A stretch of 21,629 nt of DNA from Lentisphaeria bacterium (GCA_019408975.1 DXVA01000010.1:8748-30376), one strand, 5' to 3'. Positions 6,968 to 15,587 are shown, counted from the first letter of the stretch. Numbers and translations: made by a program. Notes: generated from the sequence alone by a model not told the origin.

Positions 6968-7825
6968 ATGTATAAAGCATTGAATTACTGGGTGTTCGGC
7001 GGATTCGACGGACAGAAGACACCGTATGAGTTCATCGACTGGGCGGCTGAAAAAGGACTGGACGGCGTGGAGCTGACCGTCGGGGATGCGCTTTCTCCGG
7101 ATATCACCGAAGAAGAGTGCAGGAAAATCGCAAAGTATGCGGCGGATAAGAAAATCGGCTTGCGCTCCCTCGCGACCGGCGCCGGATGGGGCTGCTATCT
7201 CGGCGCAGAGGATGAAACCGAACGCCGGAACGCAATCGAATTCGTCAAAAAATACCTTCAGATCGGGGCATGGATCGGAGCGGAAACCGTTCTCGTCGTT
7301 CCCGGCGCGACCCGTGTCGCGTGGGACCCGAGCCGTCCCGTCCTGACCTATAAAACGGTTTGGGAGCAGACCACGAAATCCGTCAAAGAGCTTGTCCCGG
7401 TTGCGGAAAAGCTGAAAGTCAATCTTGCTCTTGAAAACGTCTGGAACCGCTTCCTGATTTCTCCGATGGAGTGGAAGCTCTTTCTGGATCAGTTCAAATC
7501 CGAATACGTCGGCATCTACTTCGACGTCGGCAATGCCTGTTTGAACTGCCGCCCGCAGGATTTCCCGGAAATCCTCGGAAGTTATATCAAGGCGGTGCAC
7601 CTCAAGAACTTTGAAGAAAAAGACTGCGGAGGCGGGCTTCATGACTTCGGCGACGACCTGCTCAAAGGCGTCGTCGATTTCAAAGCCGTGTTTGCGGAAC
7701 TGGACAAAATCGGCTACAAAGGTCCGTTCACTGTTGAAATGATCCCGTTCTGCCGTCTGCCTGACCTGGTGCTGCCCGATCAGGCGCTCGCGGATAAGAT
7801 GGCGGTTCAGCTCGCCACACTTTAA
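6968..7825 (+). CDS. TIM-barrel sugar (phosphate) isomerase/epimerase
   Basis: This 285-residue protein belongs to the AP-endonuclease-2/xylose-isomerase-like superfamily (PF01261) and is closest in layout to ketose 3-epimerases of the tagatose/psicose epimerase type. The four metal ligands expected for that group are visible: Glu156 (LALENV), Asp186 (YFDVGN), His211 (AVHLKNF) and Glu257 (TVEMIP). A very strong ribosome site, GAGGAGGT, lies just before the ATG at 6968 and overlaps the upstream stop region, which indicates tight coupling with the Gfo/Idh enzyme. Oxidation plus epimerisation of an unusual sugar is a plausible joint role, but that is inference from context. Confidence 0.88.
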   Translation: MYKALNYWVFGGFDGQKTPYEFIDWAAEKGLDGVELTVGDALSPDITEEECRKIAKYAADKKIGLRSLATGAGWGCYLGAEDETERRNAIEFVKKYLQIGAWIGAETVLVVPGATRVAWDPSRPVLTYKTVWEQTTKSVKELVPVAEKLKVNLALENVWNRFLISPMEWKLFLDQFKSEYVGIYFDVGNACLNCRPQDFPEILGSYIKAVHLKNFEEKDCGGGLHDFGDDLLKGVVDFKAVFAELDKIGYKGPFTVEMIPFCRLPDLVLPDQALADKMAVQLATL

Positions 7826-7842
7826 GAAATCCTGAACAACAG

Positions 7843-7895
7843 CAATCCCCGGTTGTGTTTTACTCCATTCACAACCGGGGATTGTTTTATATTTT
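7843..7895 (+). terminator. strong intrinsic terminator of the Gfo/Idh-epimerase operon
   Basis: A perfect 15-bp stem (7843-7857 with 7870-7884) encloses a 12-nt loop and is followed by TTTTATATTTT (7885-7895). It lies 17 bp after the epimerase stop. On the minus strand the T tract is missing, so it serves mainly the plus strand. A small TGCAG/CTGCA hairpin at 7901-7915 follows just after the permease stop on the other strand. Confidence 0.9.
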
Positions 7896-7915
7896 CGTTT
7901 TGCAGAAAAACTGCA

Positions 7916-9277
7916 TCATTCGTAACGCAATGCTTCGATCGGATCGAGCTTCGATGCCTTCCATGCGGGATAGAAACCGAAAACAATGCCGACAGCCGCG
8001 GAAACCAGAACCGCCGCGATCATTCCGCCGGGACTGGGTTCGATCGGCCATTTCAACTGGTATTTCACCAGCATCGCCGCACCGCGCCCGAGGAGAATGC
8101 CGACCAGCCCGCCGACGAGACAGAGCAGAATGGATTCCACGAGGAACTGTTTCAGGATATCCCGGGAACGCGCCCCGACCGCCATGCGCAGCCCGATCTC
8201 CCGCGTGCGTTCCGTCACGGAAACCAGCATGATATTCATAATGCCGACTCCGCCCACCGCCAGCGAGATCATAGCCACAACCAGCAGCAGATTGGTCATC
8301 AGGGTCGATGTGCTGTTCAGAGTCTTCATGAATTCGGCAAAGTTGCGGACATGGAAATCGTCTTCCTTGTCAGGACCGATCCGATGGCGTTCCCGCAGAA
8401 GATTCGTAACCTCGTCAATTGCGTCATTGACCTTCTCCGGCACAGTCGCCGTCAGCATGATCTGGTCGACCTGCGTAAACTTCGGCGTATGAAGCGTATC
8501 GGTCTCCAGATTTTCCGCCTGTTCCGGGTAGAATGCGACCCCTTCCGCCGGATAGAGAGCGCTGGGGGAAGTGGTCGCCTCGCTCGTCGTATTGGACGCT
8601 GTCCCGGTTTTCAGCCCGGTAACGCGCAAACGAACCGTGGTCCACGGCGCAACGATGATGTCGTCTTCATCGAATCCCATCATGTTGGCACCTTTCGTCT
8701 GCAGGACGCCGATCACGGTAAAAGTCACATTCTTGATCCGGATTTCCGAATCGATGGGCGAGTTGCCGCCGAAGAGCTCCTGCACGATCTTTGTCCCGAC
8801 GACGCATACACGGGCGCGGGTATCGACTTCGCGGCGGGTGAAAATGCGCCCCTCCGTCACATCCCAGTCACGGATATCGAAATAATCCGGCGCCGACCCG
8901 ACAATGGTGTTCGGCATCCAGTTTTTGTTTCCTGCAATCACCTGCGTAGACGAAGCACGCACAATCGGAACCGCCTTGTCGACCGTCTGGCATTCCGCAA
9001 GAATCGCCTCACAGTCTTCCGGCGTAAGCGACATGCTGTTGCCCATTCCCTGCCGGACGCCTCCGGGGACACGCGGCGCACCGGGCATGACCATAATCGA
9101 ATTCGCGCCCATCTTCTCAATGGATGTCCGGATCGCCGTCGAAGAACCGTTTCCGATCTCCATCATGGCGATCACCGCCGCAATGCCGATCACAATACCG
9201 AGCGCGGTCAGCAGAGCGCGCGTCGGGTTGCGCCGGAGCGCTTTCAATGCAACTTCCATGGTTCTCAATAATGACAT
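7916..9277 (-). CDS. MacB-like ABC transporter permease
   Basis: This is a 453-residue inner-membrane subunit of a MacB/LolCE-type exporter. A transmembrane helix at about 21-42 is followed by a large periplasmic MacB_PCD domain (about 45-280). A C-terminal FtsX domain has three helices, including the hallmark GGVGIMNIMLVSVTERTREIG and the short KLDPIEALRYE tail. The start at 9277 is one base after the ATPase stop and is preceded by GGAGGTGA inside the ATPase end. The longer open frame (to 9409) only overlaps the ATPase gene. Unlike E. coli MacB, which fuses ATPase and permease, the two parts are separate here. The transported substrate (macrolide, peptide, lipoprotein or siderophore) is not evident. 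Confidence 0.93.
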   Translation of the reverse strand: MSLLRTMEVALKALRRNPTRALLTALGIVIGIAAVIAMMEIGNGSSTAIRTSIEKMGANSIMVMPGAPRVPGGVRQGMGNSMSLTPEDCEAILAECQTVDKAVPIVRASSTQVIAGNKNWMPNTIVGSAPDYFDIRDWDVTEGRIFTRREVDTRARVCVVGTKIVQELFGGNSPIDSEIRIKNVTFTVIGVLQTKGANMMGFDEDDIIVAPWTTVRLRVTGLKTGTASNTTSEATTSPSALYPAEGVAFYPEQAENLETDTLHTPKFTQVDQIMLTATVPEKVNDAIDEVTNLLRERHRIGPDKEDDFHVRNFAEFMKTLNSTSTLMTNLLLVVAMISLAVGGVGIMNIMLVSVTERTREIGLRMAVGARSRDILKQFLVESILLCLVGGLVGILLGRGAAMLVKYQLKWPIEPSPGGMIAAVLVSAAVGIVFGFYPAWKASKLDPIEALRYE

Positions 9278-9278
9278 A

Positions 9279-9971
9279 TCATTCACCTCCGTATGCGCCG
9301 CTGACCAGGAGCCCGTCATGAATATGGATTGTTCTCCTGGCATAGTCGGCGACTTCCTTCGCGTGCGTGACGAGAATAATCGTAATCCCCTCCTGATTGA
9401 GTTCCTCAAATATTTTCATCACATCCACACTGGTCTTAGAATCCAGATTTCCCGTCGGCTCATCGGCAAACAGAACTGGCGGGCGGTTGATCAAAGCGCG
9501 CGCAATCGCGACACGCTGCTGCTGTCCGCCGGAAAGCTGCGACGGATAGTGCTCCATCCGGTCTCCGAGCCCGACCCGCGTCAACATGGCACGCCCGCGC
9601 TCCCGCGCCTCTCCGGTCGAAAGCGAACCCGCCGTATAGAACAGCGGCATGATCACATTCTCCAGCGCACTGGTACGGGGCAGAAGATTGAAGCTCTGAA
9701 ACACAAAGCCGATATGCCGGTTCCGCACCTGCGCCCGCCGGTCGCCGGAAAGGGAGCCGACCTCCTCCCCGTTCAGGAAATATTCTCCGGTCGTCGGACG
9801 GTCCAGACACCCCAGAATGTTCATGAGTGTGCTCTTGCCGGAACCCGACGCTCCCATCAGGGCGACGTATTCCCCTCTCTCGATGTTCATGGTGATGCCT
9901 TTCAGGACGGGCACGTCAATCTCACCGAGAAAATAGGTCTTTGTAATGGATTTCAGTTCAATGAGGCTCAT
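9279..9971 (-). CDS. MacB/LolD-type ABC transporter ATPase
   Basis: This 230-residue nucleotide-binding subunit is cytoplasmic and drives the adjacent permease. Walker A is GASGSGKS (40-47), the Q-loop Gln is 92, the signature is LSGGQQQR (146-153), Walker B is VLFADE (166-171) followed by the D-loop GNLD, and the switch His is 203. In MacB relatives the residue after this His is usually Asp; here it is Ala, which does not affect the essential His. The start overlaps the adaptor gene by 4 bp (ATGA) and the stop abuts the permease start, so the three genes are translationally coupled. Confidence 0.95.
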   Translation of the reverse strand: MSLIELKSITKTYFLGEIDVPVLKGITMNIERGEYVALMGASGSGKSTLMNILGCLDRPTTGEYFLNGEEVGSLSGDRRAQVRNRHIGFVFQSFNLLPRTSALENVIMPLFYTAGSLSTGEARERGRAMLTRVGLGDRMEHYPSQLSGGQQQRVAIARALINRPPVLFADEPTGNLDSKTSVDVMKIFEELNQEGITIILVTHAKEVADYARRTIHIHDGLLVSGAYGGE

Positions 9972-11275
9972 TTTTTCTTCTGGTTCCTTCTGTGAGGCGG
10001 TGTGGGCAGGAACGGACTGGCGGAATTGCTTCCCGCGTTCTGAATGGCCTTGACCGTTTCCTTGCCGGTTACATATACAAGTCCTTCCTTGAGCACGTCG
10101 GCAATGATCTCCGTTTCCGTTCCGGTGTTCAGCCCCGTCCTGACCTTCAACGGTTTCAGCACCTCGTTTTCAACGGTCCAGATGGTGCGCTCGCCTTTCA
10201 CCGGCGTTTCGTTCAGGGCAGACAGATATTCCGGTTTGAGATCGGAGGCGTCAGGGGTGAAACGGAGCGCGGCGTTGGGAACTGCGAAAGCATTGTCGCG
10301 CTTGTCCAGAATAAATTTGACATTGGCGGTCAGATAGGGCAGCAATGTGCCGTCGGAGTTGTCGGTACCGACCTCCACGACGTATGTGACGACGTTCTGC
10401 GACATAGTCGCATTGAGCCGGATTTTCTGCACTTCGCCTTTGAATTCGCGTCCCTGAAAAGCGTCCACGGTGAAAATCACCGGCTGCCCGACCTTGATCA
10501 TGCCGACGTCGGCTTCATTGACGGAAACCCAGATCTGCATCCGCCTGAGATCTTTTGCAATCAGGAACAGGCTCGGGGCGCTCATGCTTGAAACGACGGT
10601 CTGACCGACACTGACGCGACGGTCGATGATGACTCCGTCCACCGGCGATTTGATTGTGCAGTATCCGAGATTTCGGGCGGCACGCTCCTGTGCCGCATTT
10701 GCGGCGGCAAGCGAAGCCTCCGCCTGCGCCAGGCTCGCTTTTTGAACGGCAAGATCCGCGACAGCGGCATCATAATCCGCTCTGGCGCTGTCATAAGTTG
10801 TCTTGGCGATGGCATTGGTCGGGTAGAGCTGCTGGGCGCGCGTCCACTCCTGGAGAGCCAGTTTGCATTTTGCCTCCGACTGCTGGATATTGGCTTTCGC
10901 GCTCTGAATCGCAGCCTTCGCCTGAAGCTGTTCCGCCTCGGCGGATTTCAACTCCGCGGCATAAAGGGAATCATCAATCAGGGCAAGGACGTCGCCATTC
11001 CTGATGACGGAACCGTAGTCAACACTTCTGCCTGCGGTATCCTTCCCGAACTGCGCGATCATCCCCTGCACCTGTGCGCCTACATTGACCAGCTCCTCCG
11101 GCTCCACGGTCCCCGTCGCACTGATCGTGCGCATCAGCCCCGTTTTTTCAAGACGATCCGTCCGGAAGATCGTTTTCTCCCCGGTATCCGAATAACTCCG
11201 GTATCCCCACACAGCCAGAACAATGATGGCGGCGGCAATCAGGAACAGAATAACGACTTTGGCAATTGATTTCAT
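9968..11275 (-). CDS. MacA/HlyD-family periplasmic adaptor subunit
   Basis: This is a 435-residue membrane-fusion protein that would link the inner-membrane ABC permease to an outer-membrane channel. An N-terminal membrane anchor (about 5-25) is followed by the barrel-sandwich half-motif, an Ala/Gln/Lys-rich coiled-coil hairpin (about 100-205), the second half-motif with IKSPVDGVIIDRRVSVGQTV, and beta-barrel and membrane-proximal domains. The C-terminus has a short Pro/Lys tail. The ATG at 11275 is preferred over the in-frame ATG at 11287 because the latter directly abuts the AAGG ribosome site and would leave almost no leader from the predicted promoter. No TolC-like gene is in the window. 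Confidence 0.92.
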   Translation of the reverse strand: MKSIAKVVILFLIAAAIIVLAVWGYRSYSDTGEKTIFRTDRLEKTGLMRTISATGTVEPEELVNVGAQVQGMIAQFGKDTAGRSVDYGSVIRNGDVLALIDDSLYAAELKSAEAEQLQAKAAIQSAKANIQQSEAKCKLALQEWTRAQQLYPTNAIAKTTYDSARADYDAAVADLAVQKASLAQAEASLAAANAAQERAARNLGYCTIKSPVDGVIIDRRVSVGQTVVSSMSAPSLFLIAKDLRRMQIWVSVNEADVGMIKVGQPVIFTVDAFQGREFKGEVQKIRLNATMSQNVVTYVVEVGTDNSDGTLLPYLTANVKFILDKRDNAFAVPNAALRFTPDASDLKPEYLSALNETPVKGERTIWTVENEVLKPLKVRTGLNTGTETEIIADVLKEGLVYVTGKETVKAIQNAGSNSASPFLPTPPHRRNQKKK

Positions 11276-11295
11276 AAATGATCCCATCCTTTTTT

Positions 11296-11324
11296 ATAAT
11301 ATGATTATATTCTGTAACGTGCAA
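11296..11324 (-). promoter_or_regulatory. sigma70-type promoter of the exporter operon
   Basis: On the minus strand TTGCAC (11324-11319) and TATTAT (11301-11296) are 17 bp apart. The transcript would start near 11289, giving a leader of about 14 nt before the ATG at 11275. Confidence 0.6.
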
Positions 11325-11505
11325 TACAGCTGTTTTATTGTATCGAAACCGGCAAAAAAAGGGAAAAAAATGAGACTGCGTCTTCATGTGGCATGACTTC
11401 CGGCAAAGGGGAAACAGAGGTGTCAGGCAAAACCGGAAACGGGAGTGAAAAGCCTCTGCCTTTCAGCTTCCGTATTCCGGCTTTCGCCGCCGCCATGCTT
11501 TTTTC

Positions 11506-11528
11506 AAAAAAATCCGCCGGTCTCCGGT
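11506..11528 (-). terminator. weak intrinsic terminator after the TIM-barrel isomerase gene
   Basis: On the minus strand, CCGG-AGA-CCGG (11527-11517) is followed within 4 bases by seven Ts (11512-11506), just past the stop at 11535. The stem is only 4 bp. The rest of the gap to the exporter promoter (11325-11505) shows no gene. Confidence 0.35.
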
Positions 11529-11534
11529 ATGGAA

Positions 11535-12326
11535 TCACCAGTCGCGCAAACGATCGCAAACCAGCTTCAACGCATCGCGGACGGGAATCTCCGGATCGCT
11601 GGTTTCCAGATTGACATACCCCTGATATCCGCTCTCCCGGATCGCTTTCCATGTCGCAGCAAAATCAATGCTGCCTTTCCCGATCAATGCAAAAGTATAA
11701 TAACGCCCGTCACGTTTGCGGTCGGAGCCGGGAACCGGCTCATCGGTAATGACCCAGTCCTTGAAATGAACGTGAACCACACGGTCCCGGACCTTGCGGT
11801 AAGACTCCGCATCATTCTCCGCAGTGGCGACATTGCCGTTGTCGAAAGTCAGGCAAAGCCCCGGAACCGCGTTCAGCACCTCCAGCGCCTCATCTGCCGT
11901 GACGATCGGACTCCGGTCCAGAGCAGTGCTTTCAAAAGTGAGAGTGATTCCCGCCTGTTTCGTGATCGGGATCATCCGCCGGTAGTGTTCAATCCAGAGT
12001 TTGCGGTCCTCCGCCGGAGTCATGATGCGCTTATGCGCGAACGGGGGAATCATCATCACGGGCGCTCCCAGTGCGACAGCGTCATCCACGGAACGTTTGA
12101 ACTCATCCAGCGCATCGGGAGATTCCTCAATGAATCCGCGGAGCAGCGGAGTATGCGCCGCAACGGGAAGCCCTGCGTCATCACAGCGTTTCCTGAGCTC
12201 CGCCGCCGGGGTGTCATGTGTTGTGACCCAGTCGATTGCAGACATGCCGCAGTCAAGCGTTGTCTGAATGATTTCCGCAGGCGTAAACTTTCCAGCCATC
12301 ATCATTGACATCATGCATAAATTCAT
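11535..12326 (-). CDS. TIM-barrel sugar phosphate isomerase/epimerase (xylose isomerase-like)
   Basis: This 263-residue protein of the PF01261 fold is a different subgroup from the one at 6968-7825. The metal-binding set is recognisable: Glu132 (LTFEST), Asp162 (LTFDNGN), His187 (HVHFKDW) and Glu241 (NLETSD). AAGGAG lies about 7 bp before the ATG at 12326. The longer open frame upstream runs into the divergent promoter region and the uxaB gene and is not credible. It is divergent from the uxaB-uxaA-lacI operon, so a role in hexuronate or related sugar breakdown is plausible. Hydroxypyruvate isomerase-like or IolE/IolI-like roles cannot be excluded. Confidence 0.87.
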   Translation of the reverse strand: MNLCMMSMMMAGKFTPAEIIQTTLDCGMSAIDWVTTHDTPAAELRKRCDDAGLPVAAHTPLLRGFIEESPDALDEFKRSVDDAVALGAPVMMIPPFAHKRIMTPAEDRKLWIEHYRRMIPITKQAGITLTFESTALDRSPIVTADEALEVLNAVPGLCLTFDNGNVATAENDAESYRKVRDRVVHVHFKDWVITDEPVPGSDRKRDGRYYTFALIGKGSIDFAATWKAIRESGYQGYVNLETSDPEIPVRDALKLVCDRLRDW

Positions 12327-12361
12327 AAACAGCTCCTTCCGTATAAAGCCAGTGCATGAAT

Positions 12362-12390
12362 AGTTTAATCCCGGCATACGTTTTTTGCAA
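12362..12390 (-). promoter_or_regulatory. candidate promoter of the TIM-barrel isomerase gene
   Basis: On the minus strand TTGCAA (12390-12385) and TAAACT (12367-12362) have a 17-bp spacer and lie 36 bp before the start codon. The remaining divergent intergenic DNA (about 12391-12518) holds no gene; a GC-rich odd palindrome (GGCGGA/TCCGCC, 12495-12507) is the only other structure noticed there. Confidence 0.45.
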
Positions 12391-12546
12391 ATGGAGAGAA
12401 TAAAATTCATTCCGGATTTTATCCCCCGCCTCCGGCCGCGCTCATTTCCCTCCTTTCCACACTTATGACTGCCATGAATCCGCGGAAACCCGGGGGCGGA
12501 ATCCGCCGGTTCTTCCGGAAAAAAAGAAAAAAAATTGTTTTGCATC

Positions 12547-12575
12547 TTGAAATTGCCAACGATGGCAAATATAGT
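12547..12575 (+). promoter_or_regulatory. uxaB operon promoter with upstream A-tract
   Basis: TTGAAA (12547-12552) and TATAGT (12570-12575) are separated by exactly 17 bp. An A-rich stretch at 12519-12534 lies where an UP element would be. Transcription should start near 12582, about 49 nt before the ATG. Confidence 0.7.
12553..12568 (+). promoter_or_regulatory. LacI-family-type operator in the uxaB promoter spacer
   Basis: TTGCCA (12553-12558) and TGGCAA (12563-12568) are perfect inverted arms around ACGA. Seven of eight base pairs match across a central CG, as in typical LacI/GalR operators. The site fills the -35/-10 spacer, so binding would block RNA polymerase. The third gene of the operon encodes a LacI-family regulator. 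Confidence 0.65.
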
Positions 12576-12579
12576 AACC

Positions 12580-12599
12580 GTGATTTTATCAACAATCAC
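12580..12599 (+). promoter_or_regulatory. second inverted repeat at the uxaB transcription start
   Basis: GTGATT (12580-12585) and AATCAC (12594-12599) are perfect 6-bp arms with an 8-bp centre at the predicted transcription start. It could be an auxiliary regulator site or a 5' mRNA hairpin; its sequence differs from the LacI-like operator. Confidence 0.35.
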
Positions 12600-12630
12600 T
12601 TTTAACTCAAGATTGAGGGAGATTTGGAAA

Positions 12631-14097
12631 ATGGCTCTTCTGAGGCGCACCAAAGACACGGCATTTCCGGTAAAAGTCATGCAGTTCGGGGAAGGCAACT
12701 TCCTGCGCGCATTCATCGACTGGATGATCAATGAAATGAATAAACAGGGCAAATTCAACGGAATGGTCCAGCTTGTCCAGCCGCTCGAAAAAGGAATGGG
12801 CGACATGATCAATGCGCAGGACGGGCTGTACACTCTGATCCTGCGCGGCATGGCAAACGGGAAAGTCGAGGAAAACCGCGAAATCATCGAATGCGTCAAG
12901 GGCTGCCTGAATCCCTATTCCCAGTGGGCGGACACCGTCGCCTGCGCCTGCGGGAAAGACCTGCGTTTCGTATTCTCCAATACGACCGAAGCGGGAATCG
13001 AATACAAGCCGGAACCCTATACGCCGGGAAAATGCCAGAACACCTATCCGGCAAAACTCGCAAGCCTGCTGTATGAACGTTTCAAAGCCTTCAACGGCGC
13101 GGCGGACAAAGGATTGATCCTGATCCCCTGCGAACTCATCGACAAGAATGGCACAAATCTGAAGAAATGCATTCTGAACTATGCGAAAGACTGGAATCTG
13201 CCTGCGGAATTCACCGCATGGATCAATGAGTCCAATCTGTTCGTCAATACGCTCGTAGACCGTATCGTTGCGGGGTATCCGCGCGCCGAAGCCGCAAAAA
13301 TCGAAGCGGAACTCGGTTACAGCGACAATCTGATCGACTGCGGTGAAATCTTCCATTTCTTCGTAATCGAAGGACCGCAGTCTCTCTCGAAAGAACTGCC
13401 GCTCATCGATGCGGGGCTCCAGGTCGTGATTACCGACAATCAGACGCCCTACCGTACGAGAAAAGTCCGTTTCCTGAACGGCGCCCATACTGCGGACGTT
13501 CTCGCCGCAAGTCTCGGCGGGCTCACTTTCGTGGACGAGATGATGAACGATCCCGACTTCGGCAGGATGGTCTGCAAGGCGATCAACGACGAGATTTTCC
13601 ACACGGTTCAGCTTCCCGAAGAAGAAAAACGTTTCTTCGCCGACTCCGTGATCGAGCGTTTCAAGAATCCTTTCGCCCAGCACAGGCTGCTTTCGATCTC
13701 CCTGAACTCCGTTTCCAAGTGGAAAGTCCGCGTCATGCCGAGTCTGCTCGACTACGTGCAGATGAAAGGCAGACTGCCCGAAGTGCTCGCATTCTCTCTC
13801 GCCGCTCTGATCCGGTTCTATATGCTCGAACTCAAAGACGGCGCAGCGGAAGGCTCCGTGGACGGCAGAACCTATCCCGTGGCGGATTCCGAAGACGTGC
13901 TCCGGTTCTTTGCGGATGCCACCGCGCAATTCAAGGCGGACGGCAATACTGCAAAGCTGGTTGCGTCCGTTCTCGGAAACAAAGAGTTCTGGGGGATGGA
14001 TCTCAACACGGTCCCCGGACTGGCGGAATTCGCAACCGCCAAACTTGAGCTCATCAACAAAGACGGCATCCGCAGTGCCGTCAAGACAATTCTTTGA
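12631..14097 (+). CDS. uxaB: tagaturonate reductase (altronate oxidoreductase)
   Basis: This 488-residue cytoplasmic NAD-dependent enzyme reduces D-tagaturonate to D-altronate in galacturonate breakdown. E. coli UxaB is about 483 residues. It belongs to the mannitol/fructuronate dehydrogenase family: the N-terminal nucleotide-binding motif is FGEGNFLRAFIDWM (about 19-32). The C-terminal domain carries NSVSKWKVRVMP, with Lys363 in the position of the family's catalytic Lys. The ATG at 12631 has GAGGGAG 9 bp upstream; the frame is open to 12535 but that region is the promoter. It is followed 8 bp later by uxaA. The linked altronate dehydratase favours tagaturonate reductase over the related fructuronate or mannitol enzymes. 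Confidence 0.92.
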   Translation: MALLRRTKDTAFPVKVMQFGEGNFLRAFIDWMINEMNKQGKFNGMVQLVQPLEKGMGDMINAQDGLYTLILRGMANGKVEENREIIECVKGCLNPYSQWADTVACACGKDLRFVFSNTTEAGIEYKPEPYTPGKCQNTYPAKLASLLYERFKAFNGAADKGLILIPCELIDKNGTNLKKCILNYAKDWNLPAEFTAWINESNLFVNTLVDRIVAGYPRAEAAKIEAELGYSDNLIDCGEIFHFFVIEGPQSLSKELPLIDAGLQVVITDNQTPYRTRKVRFLNGAHTADVLAASLGGLTFVDEMMNDPDFGRMVCKAINDEIFHTVQLPEEEKRFFADSVIERFKNPFAQHRLLSISLNSVSKWKVRVMPSLLDYVQMKGRLPEVLAFSLAALIRFYMLELKDGAAEGSVDGRTYPVADSEDVLRFFADATAQFKADGNTAKLVASVLGNKEFWGMDLNTVPGLAEFATAKLELINKDGIRSAVKTIL

Positions 14098-14105
14098 GGT
14101 GGCGC

Positions 14106-15578
14106 ATGCGTTTCATTCAAATCCATCCTTCCGACAATGTCGCCGTCGCACTTGAAGACCTCAAGGCAGGCGAGAATGCCGGAGTGACTCTCCGCGAGGA
14201 CATCGGACGCGGTCATAAATTTGCACTGCGCCCGATCAGGAACGGTGAAAATATCGTCAAATACGGTATGCCCATCGGTGCCGCGAAACTCGACATCGCC
14301 GAGGGGGAGAAGGTGCATACGCACAACATCAAAACACGTCTTGACGGGGTCCTGAATTATGAATACCGCCCCGATCTCTCCCATGCGCTGCACGACGGGC
14401 GTGAAGACTTTTTCATGGGATACCGCCGTTTCGACGGACGCGTCGGCATCCGCAACAACATCTGGATCATACCGACTGTGGGCTGTGTCAACACGCTCGC
14501 GGAAAATCTGGCGAAGGCTGCAAATAAAAAACTGCCCGCGGGCTCGGTGGAGCGTGTCATCGCCCTGCCCCATCCCTACGGTTGTTCCCAGCTTGGAACG
14601 GATCATGCGCTGACACGCAGGATTCTCGCCGATTTCGTAAGGCACCCGAATGCCGGGGGTGTTCTTGTCGCCGGGCTCGGCTGCGAGAACAACACAATTG
14701 CCGAATTCAAAAAAGAGGTCGGCGCGCATGATGAAAAACGTGTCCGTTTCATGATCGCGCAGGAGGAGGAAGATGAGTTCGAAACCGGTATGAGGATGCT
14801 TGAGGAGCTCATTGAAAATGCAAAAAACGACCAGCGTGTGAAAGTTCCTGTTTCCGAGCTCGTCGTCGGATTGAAATGCGGCGGTTCGGACGGGCTTTCC
14901 GGCATTACCGCAAATGCGCTTGTGGGCCGTTTTTCGGACCGCCTGACAGCCTCCGGCGGCACCAGCATATTGAGCGAAGTGCCGGAAATGTTCGGCGCGG
15001 AAACACTCCTGATGAATCGCTGCATCACACCGGAAGTGTTTGAAAAATGCGTAAAAATGATCAATGACTTCAAGAACTATTTCACCCGCTACGGACAGAC
15101 CATCTATGAAAATCCGTCCCCGGGCAATAAAGAGGGCGGAATCTCCACGCTGGAAGACAAGTCCCTCGGCTGCACGCAGAAAGGCGGCGCCGGAACCGTG
15201 GTCGATGTCCTCGATATGGGCGAAACGGTCAGGGTCAAGGGGCTGAACCTGCTGAACGGCCCCGGCAACGACATGGTGGCGACGACGCTTTTAAGTGCCG
15301 CCGGAGCGCATATCGTTCTTTTTACAACCGGACGCGGAACTCCTTTCGGCGGCGTGGTCCCGACACTGAAAATAGCCTCCAACACGGCGCTTGCGGAGAA
15401 AAAGCCCCACTGGATCGACTTCAACGCCGGGCAGCTTGTCGAGTCGGAAAAAGCGTCTGCCGCAGTTGATGAAGATTTCTACCGGCTCGTTCTGGACACC
15501 GCATCCGGCAAGCCTGCGAAAAACGAGGAACACGCCTACGAGGAGATCGCAATCTTCAAGGACGGAGTAACTCTGTAA
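14106..15578 (+). CDS. uxaA: altronate dehydratase
   Basis: This 490-residue cytoplasmic enzyme converts D-altronate to 2-keto-3-deoxygluconate; E. coli UxaA is 495 residues. The N-terminal SAF domain (about 8-76) ends with the conserved HTHN at 71-74. The C-terminal altronate/galactarate dehydratase domain contains VGIRNNIWIIPTVGCVN, HPYGCSQLG, GLGCEN and LKCGGSDGLSGITANALVG, with conserved Cys residues expected for this iron-dependent family. GAGG overlapping the uxaB stop serves as ribosome site for the ATG at 14106. It acts directly after UxaB. Galactarate dehydratase (GarD) is the closest alternative but is disfavoured by the uxaB linkage. Confidence 0.93.
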   Translation: MRFIQIHPSDNVAVALEDLKAGENAGVTLREDIGRGHKFALRPIRNGENIVKYGMPIGAAKLDIAEGEKVHTHNIKTRLDGVLNYEYRPDLSHALHDGREDFFMGYRRFDGRVGIRNNIWIIPTVGCVNTLAENLAKAANKKLPAGSVERVIALPHPYGCSQLGTDHALTRRILADFVRHPNAGGVLVAGLGCENNTIAEFKKEVGAHDEKRVRFMIAQEEEDEFETGMRMLEELIENAKNDQRVKVPVSELVVGLKCGGSDGLSGITANALVGRFSDRLTASGGTSILSEVPEMFGAETLLMNRCITPEVFEKCVKMINDFKNYFTRYGQTIYENPSPGNKEGGISTLEDKSLGCTQKGGAGTVVDVLDMGETVRVKGLNLLNGPGNDMVATTLLSAAGAHIVLFTTGRGTPFGGVVPTLKIASNTALAEKKPHWIDFNAGQLVESEKASAAVDEDFYRLVLDTASGKPAKNEEHAYEEIAIFKDGVTL

Positions 15579-15587
15579 AGGCGAACT

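Noticed and set aside
5851..6969. 372-codon minus-strand open frame opposite the Gfo/Idh gene
   Set aside because: It is a long antisense shadow caused by codon bias; the plus strand has clear family motifs and a ribosome site.
7853..9271. 472-codon plus-strand open frame opposite the permease
   Set aside because: The His/Arg-rich translation lacks domains and lies fully antisense to a well-supported MacB-like permease.
12495..12518. GC-rich palindrome plus CCGG hairpin next to an A tract as a terminator
   Set aside because: No gene ends there, and for minus-strand transcription the T run precedes the hairpin instead of following it.
12607..13929. 440-codon minus-strand open frame opposite uxaB
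   Set aside because: Antisense shadow; the plus strand encodes a full-length UxaB with a good promoter and ribosome site.
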